A stretch of 64,000 bases of DNA from Curtobacterium luteum (GCF_014646995.1 NZ_BMOI01000007.1:124001-188000), one strand, 5' to 3'; positions 24,645-33,709 are shown, counted from the first letter of the stretch. Numbers and translations are program-made. Notes: generated by a model not told the origin, from the letters alone.

Positions 24645-27600
24645 CTAGGCCCGCCGGACCCGCAGCGTGACGATCTCGAACGGTCGCAGGGTCAGCACGA
24701 CCGGCTCGCCGGCGCCCCACGACGACGCCTCGACCGGACGCTCGAGCAGGTCGACCGCGGTGACCGACGCGACGTCGAACCCGAACGACACCCCGACGTC
24801 CGTCGCGCGTCCGCCGGCGGCCTCGTAGAGCCGCACGACGACGTCCCCGGAGCGGTCCTCGGCGAGCTTCACGGCCTCGACGAACACCTGCGGCGACGAC
24901 ACGGTCACGAGCGGGTCGACCGTGGTGGTCCCGGGAACCGACCGCACCGGCAGGTTCAGCCGGTACCCGGAGTCGGCGGCCTCGAGCGCCGTGGCGCCGA
25001 CCCGCAGCACCGTGCGGAAGACGTGGTGTCCCTGGTCCGCGTCCGGGTCGGGGAACGTCGGCGCCCGCAGGAGCGACTCGCGGACGAGGGTCGTGGTGCC
25101 GCCGTCCTCCCGCGTGGCACGGGTGATGTCGTGCCCGTAGGTGGAGTCGTTCGCGACCGCGACACCGAAGCCTGCCTCGGCGACGTGGACCCAGCGGTGG
25201 GCGCTCGTCTCGAAGCGGGCGGAGTCCCACGACGTGTTCTGGTGCGTCGGACGGTCGATGTGCCCGAACTGGATCTCGCTCGAGGCGACGCTCGCGCGGA
25301 CGTCGATCGGGAACGCGAGCTTGAGCAGCTTCTGGTGCTCGTGCCAGTCGACCTCGGTCTCGATGTGCAGTTCCGCCTCGCCGTCGACGGCCGAGAAGCG
25401 GGTGGTGATCGTCGACGACCCGAACGCGCGCGACACGACGACGGTGTCGCCGTCGACCGTCACGTCGGAGGCGGTCAGGACCGTGCCGTTGCGCTGGTAG
25501 GCGCGGTCGATGTCCCACGCCTCCCACTGGTTCGGGGTGTCGCGGAACACCGTGTACTCCGCGCCGGCGGACCCGGGGGCGATCGCGTCGCGGCCGCTGT
25601 CGTTCGCCGTGAGGGACACGACGTGTCCGGCCCCGTCGATGGTCGCGGTGACCACGCCGGTGTCGAACACGAGGTGGTCGCCGTGTCGGACGGGAGGCAC
25701 GGCGCGCGCCTCGTCCGTCGGCGAACCGCCCAGGGCGGTCACCCCGCCCGCCGTGACCGGGGACGCGTTGAAGCGGACGAGTCGCCCGTCGGCACCGCCG
25801 GCCGTGCCCGCGGGGCCGGCGGCGGGGGCGTCGAGGAGGCCCGTGGCGCCGCCCTCGGTCGCCGCTGCGGACGCGCCGACCCCGGCGAGCGCCGCGGCGC
25901 CGCCGTTCGCGAGCGCGGTGGTCGCGGTGCTGATGAGCCCCTCGAGGACCTCGGCGACGCGGGCGTAGTTCGCCTCGGCGACCTCGTACACCCAGGCGAT
26001 CGACGACCCCGGCAGGATGTCGTGGAACTGCTGGAGGAGGACGGTGTGCCAGGCCTCCTCGAGCTCCTCGTACGGGTAGTCGAGCCCGTGCCGGACCGCC
26101 GCGGTGGCGGCCCAGAGCTCGGCCTCGCGGAGCAGGTGCTCGGAGCGACGGTTGCCCTGCTTCGTCCGGACCTGCGACGTGTAGGTGCCGCGGTGGAACT
26201 CGAGGTACATCTCGCCGGACCACACGGCGGGTTCGGGCAGGACGCGCTCGAGTTCCTCGAACACGTCGGCGGGTGTGCCGAGCGTCACCCGGGGCGAGCC
26301 GTCGAGGTCGTGCTGCCGTCGGGCCGCCGCGACCATCTCGCGGGTGGGACCGCCACCGCCGTCCCCGAACCCGTAGAGCAGCATCGCCGTGTTCGCGACG
26401 CCGCGCTCCTTGTTCTGCCGCTCGCCGCGGTGCAGGTCGGCGGGCGAGACGTCCGAGTTGTAGGTGTCCGCCGGGGGCAGGTGCGTGAGGACCCGGGAGC
26501 CGTCGATGCCCTCCCAGTGGAACGAGGTGTGCGGGATGACGTTCGTCTCGTTCCACGACGGCTTCTGCGTGACGAACCACTTCGAGCCCGCGGCCCGGAC
26601 GATCTGCGGCAGGGCGCCGGAGTAGCCGAACGAGTCGGGCAGCCAGGCCTCGGGGGTGTCGATGCCGAACTCCTCGAGGAACAGCCGCTTGCCGGCGACG
26701 AACTGCCGGGCGAGGGCCTCGCCGCCGGGGAGGTTCGTGTCCGACTCGACCCACATGCCGCCGACCGGGATCCACCGGCCCTCGGCGACGCGCTGCTTGA
26801 TCCGCTCCCAGATCGACGGGTAGCCGTCACGGATCCAGGCGTACTGCTGCGCGGACGAGCAGGCGAACGTGAAGTCGGGGTCCCGGTCCATCAGGTCGAG
26901 CACGTTCGAGAACGTCCGGGCGCACTTGCGGATCGTCTCGCGGACGGGCCAGAGCCACGCCGAGTCGATGTGGGCGTGCCCGACGGCGATCGCGCGCTGG
27001 GCCGAGCCGGAGGCGCCGACGGCGAGCAGGGGTGCGAGGACCTCGCGGGCTGCGGCGGCCGTGCCGGCGACGTCGTCCGGATCGAGGGCGTCGGCGGCGC
27101 GCTCGAGTCCGCGCAGGATGTCCGCGCCCCGGGTGCCGTCGGTCGGCAGCTCGGCCATGAGTCCGCGGAGCACCCAGAAGTCCTGCTGGAGCTCCCACAC
27201 GGTGTCGTCGCGCTCGACGAGCTCGATCCGTCGGACGAGGTAGATCGGGTCGGAGCCGGCGGTGGCCTTCGAGCCGAGCGGGGTCGCGCCCTGGAACTCG
27301 TCGCCGCCGATGTCCGGGTTGGCCGCGGCCTCGACGTAGAGCTCGAAGGACCCGCCCGGGCCGACCTCGAGCGGGACGGTGTCGTTGAGCGGCTCGATGC
27401 CCTTGATCGTGGTGCCGTCCGGCCGCCAGGCGAGGCCCTCGGCCTGGAACCCCGGCTGCCGCTTCGTGAACCCGAGGTCCACGAGCAGTTCGGCGGTGGT
27501 GCCGGGCGCGGTGCCGAAGTCGTCCGGGACGGTGCCGCGGATGCGGAACCAGGTGGTGCCCCAGGGCCTCCCGCCCCAGGCGCCGCCGTCGAACGGCGTG

Positions 27601-27758
27601 TAGTCGGCGGCGACCGCGGTGGCGAACGGCACCGGTTCGTCGGGCACCTGCCAGGCGTCGACCGTCACCGGCGCCGAGCGACGGTGCACGGCGGGGTCGA
27701 TGCGGTCGCGGACCAGCCGGGCGATGCGGGCGTGGACGAGCGGTTCGTCGGAGTGCAT
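24645..27758 (-). CDS. alpha-mannosidase, glycoside hydrolase family 38
   Basis: A 1037-residue cytoplasmic GH38 enzyme that releases mannose from alpha-mannosides; no signal peptide. The zinc site is in GHAHIDSAWLWPVRET (His263, Asp265) and the nucleophile in WLPDSFGYSGALPQI (Asp375). Further family marks are WIPVGGMWVESDTNLPGGEALARQ and LLQQFHDILPGSSI. An Ala/Gly-rich insertion (about residues 610-665) links the catalytic and beta-sandwich parts. The ATG at 27758 follows an AAGGAG. It is the last gene of the ROK-SBP-permease-permease-GH38 cluster, so imported mannosides are hydrolysed inside the cell. Confidence 0.94.
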   Translation of the reverse strand: MHSDEPLVHARIARLVRDRIDPAVHRRSAPVTVDAWQVPDEPVPFATAVAADYTPFDGGAWGGRPWGTTWFRIRGTVPDDFGTAPGTTAELLVDLGFTKRQPGFQAEGLAWRPDGTTIKGIEPLNDTVPLEVGPGGSFELYVEAAANPDIGGDEFQGATPLGSKATAGSDPIYLVRRIELVERDDTVWELQQDFWVLRGLMAELPTDGTRGADILRGLERAADALDPDDVAGTAAAAREVLAPLLAVGASGSAQRAIAVGHAHIDSAWLWPVRETIRKCARTFSNVLDLMDRDPDFTFACSSAQQYAWIRDGYPSIWERIKQRVAEGRWIPVGGMWVESDTNLPGGEALARQFVAGKRLFLEEFGIDTPEAWLPDSFGYSGALPQIVRAAGSKWFVTQKPSWNETNVIPHTSFHWEGIDGSRVLTHLPPADTYNSDVSPADLHRGERQNKERGVANTAMLLYGFGDGGGGPTREMVAAARRQHDLDGSPRVTLGTPADVFEELERVLPEPAVWSGEMYLEFHRGTYTSQVRTKQGNRRSEHLLREAELWAATAAVRHGLDYPYEELEEAWHTVLLQQFHDILPGSSIAWVYEVAEANYARVAEVLEGLISTATTALANGGAAALAGVGASAAATEGGATGLLDAPAAGPAGTAGGADGRLVRFNASPVTAGGVTALGGSPTDEARAVPPVRHGDHLVFDTGVVTATIDGAGHVVSLTANDSGRDAIAPGSAGAEYTVFRDTPNQWEAWDIDRAYQRNGTVLTASDVTVDGDTVVVSRAFGSSTITTRFSAVDGEAELHIETEVDWHEHQKLLKLAFPIDVRASVASSEIQFGHIDRPTHQNTSWDSARFETSAHRWVHVAEAGFGVAVANDSTYGHDITRATREDGGTTTLVRESLLRAPTFPDPDADQGHHVFRTVLRVGATALEAADSGYRLNLPVRSVPGTTTVDPLVTVSSPQVFVEAVKLAEDRSGDVVVRLYEAAGGRATDVGVSFGFDVASVTAVDLLERPVEASSWGAGEPVVLTLRPFEIVTLRVRRA

Positions 27759-27777
27759 GGAGGAGTCTCCTTCTGTC

Positions 27778-28677
27778 TCAGCCCTTGATGCCGCCGGCGA
27801 GGGCGTTGCCGCCGCCGAGGCCCCGGGACACGAGGACGTAGAGGGCGATGACCGGGACGGAGTACACGATCGAGAACGCGGCGAGCTGCCCGTACGCGAC
27901 GGCGCCGTTCTGGCCGAAGAAGTTGAAGATGCTGACCGCGGCCGGCTGCTTCTCGGGCGACAGGAGCAGCACGAAGGGGACGAAGAAGTTCCCCCACGCC
28001 TGGATGAACACGAAGATGAACACCACGGCGATGCCCGGGCGCATGAGCGGGATGACGATCCGCCACAGCGTCGTGAGCATCGAGGCGCCGTCGGTCCACG
28101 CCGCCTCTTCGAGGGAGACCGGGACCGAGTCCATGAAGTTCTTCGCCATCCAGATGGCCATCGGCAGGCTGGTCGCGGCGAGGAAGAAGATGCAGCCCCA
28201 CACGTTGTCGATGAGGTTGAGCGAGACGAACAGCGCGTAGACGGGGACCATCATCGCGGTGATCGGCAGGCCGGTGCCGAACAGGATGCTGTAGAGGAAC
28301 GGCTTGTTCACCCGCATCTTGTAGCGGGACAGCGGGTAGGCGGCGAGGATCGCGACGACGACCGTGACGACCGCCGTGCCGCCGGAGAGCAGCAGGCTGT
28401 TCCCGAGCGGGATGAACGACAGGTCGGGGGTGAGCACCTTCGCGAAGTTGTCGAGCGTGAACTGCGTCGGCATCTTCACGGACAGCGACGCCTGCGTGTC
28501 GAGCGAGGCGAGCACGAGCCACAGCAGCGGAACGGCGAAGCACACGGCGATGACGAGCAGCACGACGTTCGACACCCAGCGCATCGTGCGGCCGCGCGGG
28601 GAGGTCATGTGGAGTGCGCCGGGGGCGGTCACCGCCCGGGTGGCGTTCGCGACCGGGCGGTCGGCAGTGAGGGCCAT
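27778..28677 (-). CDS. carbohydrate ABC transporter permease (MalG type)
   Basis: A 299-residue permease with six helices and the EAA motif LEEAAWTDGASMLTTLWRIVIPLMRPG. The first helix is RWVSNVVLLVIAVCFAVPLLW. ATG at 28677 is 2 bp downstream of the first permease stop. It pairs with the MalF-like subunit and needs a shared ATPase encoded elsewhere, as is usual for actinobacterial CUT1 systems. Confidence 0.92.
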   Translation of the reverse strand: MALTADRPVANATRAVTAPGALHMTSPRGRTMRWVSNVVLLVIAVCFAVPLLWLVLASLDTQASLSVKMPTQFTLDNFAKVLTPDLSFIPLGNSLLLSGGTAVVTVVVAILAAYPLSRYKMRVNKPFLYSILFGTGLPITAMMVPVYALFVSLNLIDNVWGCIFFLAATSLPMAIWMAKNFMDSVPVSLEEAAWTDGASMLTTLWRIVIPLMRPGIAVVFIFVFIQAWGNFFVPFVLLLSPEKQPAAVSIFNFFGQNGAVAYGQLAAFSIVYSVPVIALYVLVSRGLGGGNALAGGIKG

Positions 28678-28679
28678 GG

Positions 28680-29630
28680 TCAGTCCACCTCCGGCTTCAG
28701 TGCCTTGATGTAGATGATCGAGAAGACCGCGCCGACGATGAGCAGGATCGTCGCGATCGCCGTCCCGAAGCCGAGCTGCGAGAACTTGAACGCCTCCTGG
28801 TACGCCAGGATCGGCAGCGTCGACGAGTTCGTGCCGGGGCCGCCGCCCGTCATCACGAAGATGAGCGTGAAGACCGACAGCGTCTGCAGCGTCGTCAGCA
28901 TGAGGTTCGTCGAGATCGAGCGTCGGATCACGGGGATCGTGATGTACACGAGCCGCTGCCATCCGGCCGCGCCGTCGACCTCGGCGGACTCGGTGATCTC
29001 CTCGGGGACCTCCTGCACGGCGGCCGAGTAGACGAGCATCGAGAACGCGGTCCCGCGCCAGATGTTCGCGAGGATGACCGAGAGCATCGGGAACGTGTAG
29101 AGCCAGTTCGGCCCGCTGATCCCGAAGACCTTGAGGAACTCGTTGAGCGTGCCCTGGTCGTTGAAGAACGCGTAGGCCGCGAACGACGCCACGATCTCGG
29201 GGAGCACCCACGCGGCGACCACGAAGGTGCCGACGATCGACCGCACGACCTTGTTGGCGCTGCGCATGAGGAGCGCGAGGCCGAGGCCGAGCACGTTCTG
29301 CCCGACGACGGCCGAGGCGAAGAGGAAGACGATGGTGAGGACGACGGACTTCGGGAAGTCCGGGTCCTGGAAGAGCTCGACGTAGTTCTTCAGCCCGACG
29401 AACTGCTGGTCGGAGGCCCCGACGCCGGTGAGCGCCGAGTTGGTGAACGACCCGTAGAACGACGAGATGACGGGGCCGAGCAGGAAGATGACGAGGAGGA
29501 CGACGGCCGGCAGGAGGGGGACGGCCCGTCCGACGTTCCGCATCGGCTTCCGCTTGCGCGGTGCCGGCGGGTCGGTGCGCTGCGGCGCACCGGGCGCCGA
29601 CAGCGTCGGCGCGAGGGGGGTACTGGACAC
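28680..29630 (-). CDS. carbohydrate ABC transporter permease (MalF type)
   Basis: A 316-residue permease with about six helices beginning near residue 30 (VPLLPAVVLLVIFLLGPV) and the EAA loop ITESAEVDGAAGWQRLVYITIPVIR. The GTG start at 29630 has GGAAGG 9 nt upstream. Upstream of it, between the binding-protein gene and this gene, is a perfect 19-bp-arm hairpin, which may lower permease expression relative to binding protein. Confidence 0.9.
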   Translation of the reverse strand: MSSTPLAPTLSAPGAPQRTDPPAPRKRKPMRNVGRAVPLLPAVVLLVIFLLGPVISSFYGSFTNSALTGVGASDQQFVGLKNYVELFQDPDFPKSVVLTIVFLFASAVVGQNVLGLGLALLMRSANKVVRSIVGTFVVAAWVLPEIVASFAAYAFFNDQGTLNEFLKVFGISGPNWLYTFPMLSVILANIWRGTAFSMLVYSAAVQEVPEEITESAEVDGAAGWQRLVYITIPVIRRSISTNLMLTTLQTLSVFTLIFVMTGGGPGTNSSTLPILAYQEAFKFSQLGFGTAIATILLIVGAVFSIIYIKALKPEVD

Positions 29631-29676
29631 GGTTGGTTGCCTTCCGGGTGCGGAGAGGGTTCCGAAGGTGGGGGGT

Positions 29677-29725
29677 GACGGACGGGAGGCGCGGCGCACG
29701 ACGCGAGCCGCGCCTCCCGTCCGTC
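29677..29725. repeat. full, perfect copy of dispersed palindromic repeat between SBP and permease genes
   Basis: Arms GACGGACGGGAGGCGCGGC (29677-29695) and its exact reverse complement (29707-29725) enclose an 11-nt loop. The hairpin sits within the operon, just after the binding-protein stop, where it could protect the upstream mRNA or attenuate transcription. Confidence 0.75.
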
Positions 29726-29740
29726 AGGTGGTGACGTCCG

Positions 29741-31102
29741 TCAGCCGGCCGAGACGGTGTTGTCCTTGCCGACGACCTGCTCGACGGCCTGGTCGTAGGC
29801 GGCAGCGGCCTGCTTCGGTGTCTGCTGACCGGTCATGACGGACTCCATCGCGACCTGGATGGCGTTCGAGACCTGCGAGTAGTCGCTCGTCGCCGGGCGG
29901 AAGTTGGTGTGCTCCACCAGCCCGGAGAAGAACTTGAACGTGGGGTTCGCGTCCGTGTAGGCGCTGTCCTCGGCGACGTCCTTGCGGACGGCGATCTGGC
30001 TGTTCTCGGTGTCGTACTTGAGCGAGCCGTCCTTGTCGAGGAACTTCGCGATGAAGTCGAACGCGGCCTGCGGGTTCTTCGAGTTCTTGCCGATCGCGAG
30101 CGTCCAACCACCCGACATCGAGTTGTAGCCCGGTTCCTGGCCGTTCTGGGTCGGGAACGCCGCCTGGCCCATCACGTCGTTCCACTTCGCCCACGGGGCG
30201 GTACCCGTCTTGAGCCACGTGCCGGACTGCCACGAACCGTCGAGGTCGATCGCGAGCTTGCCCTGCGGCAGCCACGTCTGGGCGATGGTCGTGCCGACGT
30301 TGGTGTCGAGCGCCTGCTGCGGTGTCGGGCCGAGGCCGCCCTGGTAGACGTCCTTGACGAACTGGAGCGAGTCCTGGAACTGCTTCGAGCCCGTCACCCA
30401 CTTCTTGTCCTTGTAGAGGGTGTTGCCGGCACCGTCCGCCCCGTAGAGGAGCATCTCGAAGCCCTGCATGGTCGAGGCCTCACCCTGCGCCTTGCCCGAG
30501 TAGATGTTGAACGGGATGACGCCGGAGTCCTTCTCCTTGATGGTCTTCGCGGCGGCGAGCACGTCGTCCCAGGTCTTCGGCTGCCACGGGACCGGCAGGC
30601 CGACCTTCTTGAAGATGTCCTTGTTGTACCAGAGCGCCCGGGTGTCGGTGCCCATCGAGACGCCGTAGGTCTTGCCGTCGACGCCCTCACCGGCCTGCTT
30701 GGCGTTGTCGTAGAACTGGTCCCAGTCCTTCCACTTCGCCGTGTACTCGTCGAGGGGCAGGAGGTACCCGGCCTGGGCGTCCGCCTTGATGAGGAAGGTG
30801 TCCTCGTACATGACGTCCGGTGCGGTCGCCGGCGCCTTGTTCATGAGCGCGAGCTTCGTGTAGTAGTCGTTGCCCTGCGCCTGGATCGGCACGAGGGTGA
30901 CCTTCTTGCCCGGGTACTCCTTCTCGTACGCCGTCTTGACTTCCTTCATCTGGGCGTCGAGCTGCTGGAAGGCGCCGAACTTCTGGTAGGCGATCTTGAT
31001 CGTGTTGCTCGAGGCGGAGCCTGAGCTGGAACAGCCCGCCAGCCCGACCGCGGCGACTGCCACGGCTGCGAGGCCGGCGATGATTCGGGTGCGGCGTTTC
31101 AT
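29741..31102 (-). CDS. carbohydrate ABC transporter solute-binding lipoprotein
   Basis: A 453-residue family 1 sugar-binding protein. The signal is lipoprotein type: MKRRTR, hydrophobic core, LAGC with Cys24. The mature domain shows GVSMGTDTRALWYNKDIFKKVGLPVP and GSWQSGTWLKTG, typical of sugar-binding ABC receptors. The ATG at 31102 has AAAGGAG upstream. It is in one cluster with two permeases and a GH38 enzyme, so alpha-mannosides or related oligosaccharides are the likely ligands. Confidence 0.92.
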   Translation of the reverse strand: MKRRTRIIAGLAAVAVAAVGLAGCSSSGSASSNTIKIAYQKFGAFQQLDAQMKEVKTAYEKEYPGKKVTLVPIQAQGNDYYTKLALMNKAPATAPDVMYEDTFLIKADAQAGYLLPLDEYTAKWKDWDQFYDNAKQAGEGVDGKTYGVSMGTDTRALWYNKDIFKKVGLPVPWQPKTWDDVLAAAKTIKEKDSGVIPFNIYSGKAQGEASTMQGFEMLLYGADGAGNTLYKDKKWVTGSKQFQDSLQFVKDVYQGGLGPTPQQALDTNVGTTIAQTWLPQGKLAIDLDGSWQSGTWLKTGTAPWAKWNDVMGQAAFPTQNGQEPGYNSMSGGWTLAIGKNSKNPQAAFDFIAKFLDKDGSLKYDTENSQIAVRKDVAEDSAYTDANPTFKFFSGLVEHTNFRPATSDYSQVSNAIQVAMESVMTGQQTPKQAAAAYDQAVEQVVGKDNTVSAG

Positions 31103-31150
31103 CGGTGCTCCTTTGCACGGGATGTCCGCGGGCTCCGTCACCCGCGCGCA

Positions 31151-31184
31151 GGATTAGTCCACCGTATTGACTTATCCGTGTCAA
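31151..31184 (-). promoter_or_regulatory. promoter and operator of the alpha-mannoside operon
   Basis: On the minus strand, TTGACA (31179-31184) is a good -35 box. The half-sites TTGAC and GTCAA (8 bp apart) form an inverted repeat starting at the -35 box, a plausible target for the ROK regulator. The -10 box is not clear; TGGACT at spacing 17 is the best placed. The A+T-rich stretch is unusual for this genome. Confidence 0.55.
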
Positions 31185-31207
31185 GAGCGGATTTCGGGCG
31201 TTCGGGT

Positions 31208-31290
31208 CGCGAACCGTCCCGGGGCGGCGGTCGTCCGGGGCCGGCGGTCATCCGGGGCCGGTGGTCGTGTCGGGCCGGCGGTCGTCCGGG
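31208..31290. repeat. degenerate tandem GGCCGGCGGTCGTCCG repeats
   Basis: About four units of 16-18 bp, each a variant of GGCCGGCGGTCGTCCG, in the non-coding gap between the ROK gene and its target operon. Confidence 0.65.
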
Positions 31291-31374
31291 CCGGCGGTCT
31301 CGGAACGACGTCCTCGATGTCGTGCGACAACGGTGGCGTCCTTCATTGCGCCCGTGTGGAGCCCGCGTCCGCAA

Positions 31375-31418
31375 GGAACGACACCGCCGTCGTCGAACGA
31401 CGACGGCACGGTCGTTCC
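31375..31418. terminator. long two-step hairpin downstream of the ROK gene
   Basis: Inner perfect arms GCCGTCGTCG/CGACGACGGC (31386-31395, 31398-31407) around AA, and outer arms GGAACGAC/GTCGTTCC (31375-31382, 31411-31418). The gap 31103-31475 otherwise holds no gene. This is probably the ROK gene terminator; no T-tract. Confidence 0.55.
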
Positions 31419-31475
31419 GCGTCGGCGCCGCATCGACATCGGCCGCGGCGACCTCGCCGACCCGACCCGACCCGC

Positions 31476-32717
31476 TCAGCGCCGGATCAGCAGCGTGCTC
31501 GCCCGCGGCGACAGCGCGGCGTCGAGCACGAGGCACGCCGCCCCCACGGCCGCGACGTCCGCGCCACGGTCGGTGTCCTCGACGGCGATCGGGTGCTTGG
31601 GCACGAGCAACGGCGAGTCGACGATGGCGGACCGGGCAGCGGGCAGCGCCGCCGAGGCGATCCGCGACCAGAACGGCCCGCCGAACACCACGCGGTCGAG
31701 GTCGAGCAGGTTCACGATGAGCACCGCCGCGTTCCCCATCGCCCGTCCGGTGTCGGCCGCGAGCGCGCAGGCCTCCTCGTCCCCGGCGGCGATCGCGGCC
31801 GCGAGCACGTCCCACGCCCGGTCGACGGAGGCGGCGTCCGACACCGGCCCGAGGTCGAGCCCGCGGGCGGCGGCGACCTGCACGAGCCGGTCGGGTGCCA
31901 CCGCGGCACCGACCTCGCCCCGCGTGCCCGAGCCGTCCGGGGTCCCCGCGAGCGGCCCCTGGTCGACCATGATGTGTCCGGCGTCACCCGCGTTCGACCC
32001 CACACCCCGGACGGGCTCGTGGTCGAGGACGAGTCCGACGCCGAAGCCGGTCCCGAAGTACACGAACGCGAAGTTCCGGGCGGCGGACTCGCCCGCGAGG
32101 AACATCTCGCCGACCGCGGCCGCGGTGACGTCCTTCTCGAGCAGCACCGGGTGGCCCGTGGCCCCGGCCAGGGCGTCCCGCAGGGGCACGTCCCGCCACC
32201 GGGGCAGGAACGGCGGGTCGAGGACGACGCCGGCCTCCGCGTCGATCGGCCCCGGGCTCGCCACGCCCACCCCGAGCACCGCGTCCAAGTCCACCCGCGC
32301 CCCGGTCACCAGGGCGTCGACGGCGCCGGCGATGGTCCGGACCACCTCGGCGGGGTCGTCCGCGCTCGGCGTGGAGGTGGTGCTCTGCGCGACCACCGTG
32401 CCGGCCAGGTCGAGCAGCACGTAGGTGACGATCGCAGGGTCGACGTGCACGCCGACCGCGTACCGGCTGGCCGCCTCGAGCCGCAGGATCGTCCGGGGCT
32501 TGCCACGGCCGGAGACGACCGTGCCGGACTCGACGATCATCCCGGCCTCGATGAGGAACCGCGTGACGTTGGAGACCGTCTGCGCGCTCAGCCCCGTGCG
32601 CCCGGCGAGTTCCACGCGGCTCAGGCCCTCCGGCGAGCGTCGGACCGCGTCGAGCACGACCGTGCGGTTGAAACCCCCGATCGACGGGAGGTTCGCCCCA
32701 CGCCGGTGCTCTGCCAT
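31476..32717 (-). CDS. ROK family transcriptional regulator
   Basis: A 413-residue ROK protein with an N-terminal winged helix (about residues 15-65, LSRVELAGRTGLSAQTVSNVTRFLIEAGM) and a sugar-kinase-like domain with GVGVASPGPIDAEAGVV, VLLEKDVTAAAVGE and GTGFGVGLVL. The ROK zinc cluster is not evident: after NAGDAGHIMVD the usual CxCGxxGC pattern is absent. It probably represses the downstream alpha-mannoside operon and responds to a sugar. ATG at 32717 is 6 nt after TATGGT, so leaderless. Confidence 0.9.
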   Translation of the reverse strand: MAEHRRGANLPSIGGFNRTVVLDAVRRSPEGLSRVELAGRTGLSAQTVSNVTRFLIEAGMIVESGTVVSGRGKPRTILRLEAASRYAVGVHVDPAIVTYVLLDLAGTVVAQSTTSTPSADDPAEVVRTIAGAVDALVTGARVDLDAVLGVGVASPGPIDAEAGVVLDPPFLPRWRDVPLRDALAGATGHPVLLEKDVTAAAVGEMFLAGESAARNFAFVYFGTGFGVGLVLDHEPVRGVGSNAGDAGHIMVDQGPLAGTPDGSGTRGEVGAAVAPDRLVQVAAARGLDLGPVSDAASVDRAWDVLAAAIAAGDEEACALAADTGRAMGNAAVLIVNLLDLDRVVFGGPFWSRIASAALPAARSAIVDSPLLVPKHPIAVEDTDRGADVAAVGAACLVLDAALSPRASTLLIRR

Positions 32718-32775
32718 GCCGCGACCATACCGCGCCGGTCCGCCCGACCCGGCGGTCACAACGGTGCGGTATCGG

Positions 32776-32790
32776 AGTGCACGGTGCACT
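32776..32790. promoter_or_regulatory. inverted repeat in the ROK/GNAT divergent promoter
   Basis: AGTGCAC-G-GTGCACT has perfect 7-bp arms. It ends about 23 bp upstream of the GNAT -10 box (TACCCT, 32814-32819), near the -35 position. A regulatory role is possible but unproven. Confidence 0.4.
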
Positions 32791-32825
32791 GGCCCCCGGA
32801 CTGGCCGCACGGATACCCTGGCGAC

Positions 32826-33284
32826 ATGGCCGAACTCCGTCTCGAACAGCTCTCCGCAGCGACCGCCGCCGCGGCCAACTCCCTGACGCTGAAGCCGGGG
32901 CAGGAACAGTTCGTGCAGCCCACGACGTACGCTCAGGCCGAGTCGGACGTGAAGCTCAGCTCCGCGTGGACGCGCGTGGTCCTCGACGGCGACGAGGTGG
33001 TCGGCATGATCATCGGCACCTTCGACGCGGACAACTCGGAGGAAGAGCTCCGGAGCGCCATCTGGCGCGTCAACGTCGCGGCGAGCGCACAGGGCCGGGG
33101 GGTCGGTCGCTTCGCCGTGCACGGCCTCGCGGAAGAAGCCCGCAGTCGTGGGTTCGAGCGGCTCACGGTCGTGTACGAGCCCGGCGGCGACGACAGCCCC
33201 GAGGCCTTCTTCCGCGCGATCGGCTTCGAGGTCCTCCGCGAGACCCAGTACGGCGACCACTTCGCGGTGCTCACCCTCGGGTGA
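32826..33284 (+). CDS. GNAT family N-acetyltransferase
   Basis: A 152-residue acetyltransferase. Motif A, with the acetyl-CoA pyrophosphate loop, is IWRVNVAASAQGRGVGRFAVHGLAEEARSRGFERL; it is followed by SPEAFFRAIGFEVLRET (motif B). The substrate is unknown. ATG at 32826 is 6 nt after TACCCT, so likely leaderless. The next gene overlaps its stop by GTGA. Confidence 0.88.
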   Translation: MAELRLEQLSAATAAAANSLTLKPGQEQFVQPTTYAQAESDVKLSSAWTRVVLDGDEVVGMIIGTFDADNSEEELRSAIWRVNVAASAQGRGVGRFAVHGLAEEARSRGFERLTVVYEPGGDDSPEAFFRAIGFEVLRETQYGDHFAVLTLG

Positions 33285-33709
33285 GCGCTGCCCCGCGCGA
33301 CCCGGTCGACTTCGGCGCGGCGGTCGCCGACGTGGTCCGCTCGATCCCGTCCGGCCGGGTCATGACCTACGGCGACGTGGCCGCGGTGCTCGGGTCACGT
33401 GCCTCGCGCGCGGTCGGCAAGGTGATGGCCCACGAGGGCGCCGACCTGCCCTGGTGGCGCGTGGTCCGGTCCGGCGGACACCCGCCGGTGCACCACGAGG
33501 CCCGAGCGCTCGAGCACTACCGTGTCGAGGGCACGCCCCTCGTGCACGGAGCCACGGCCTGGAGGCTCGACATGCGTCGAGCGCGCTGGTCGCCCGACCA
33601 GGGTGGCAGGTCGGGCACCGCGACCGGCGGGGCGGACGCAGGCCGTGCCTCCAGGCCGGACCCCGGCTACGACCCGACGGATCCGGGGTTCCCGACCGAC
33701 CCGTTCTGA
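33281..33709 (+). CDS. MGMT-family alkyltransferase-like protein (ATL)
   Basis: A 142-residue DNA-binding domain of the O6-alkylguanine transferase family. The helix-turn-helix VMTYGDVAAVLGSRASRAVGKVMA is present, but the active-site PCHRV is PWWRVV, so the acceptor Cys is replaced by Trp, the mark of alkyltransferase-like proteins. ATL proteins flag alkylated guanine for nucleotide excision repair rather than repairing it directly. The last 30 residues are a Gly/Asp/Pro-rich tail partly encoded by a dispersed repeat copy. Its end overlaps the convergent acetyltransferase gene by 43 bp. Confidence 0.9.
   Translation: MSAAPRDPVDFGAAVADVVRSIPSGRVMTYGDVAAVLGSRASRAVGKVMAHEGADLPWWRVVRSGGHPPVHHEARALEHYRVEGTPLVHGATAWRLDMRRARWSPDQGGRSGTATGGADAGRASRPDPGYDPTDPGFPTDPF
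33639..33661. repeat. half-copy of dispersed palindromic repeat in ATL gene 3' end
   Basis: Carries GGCCGTGCCTCCAGGCCGGA and is translated as GRASRPD. Confidence 0.5.

Noticed and set aside
31248..31439. 63-residue ORF in the ROK-SBP gap
   Set aside because: It runs through the hairpin and tandem repeats, has no start signal and no family match.
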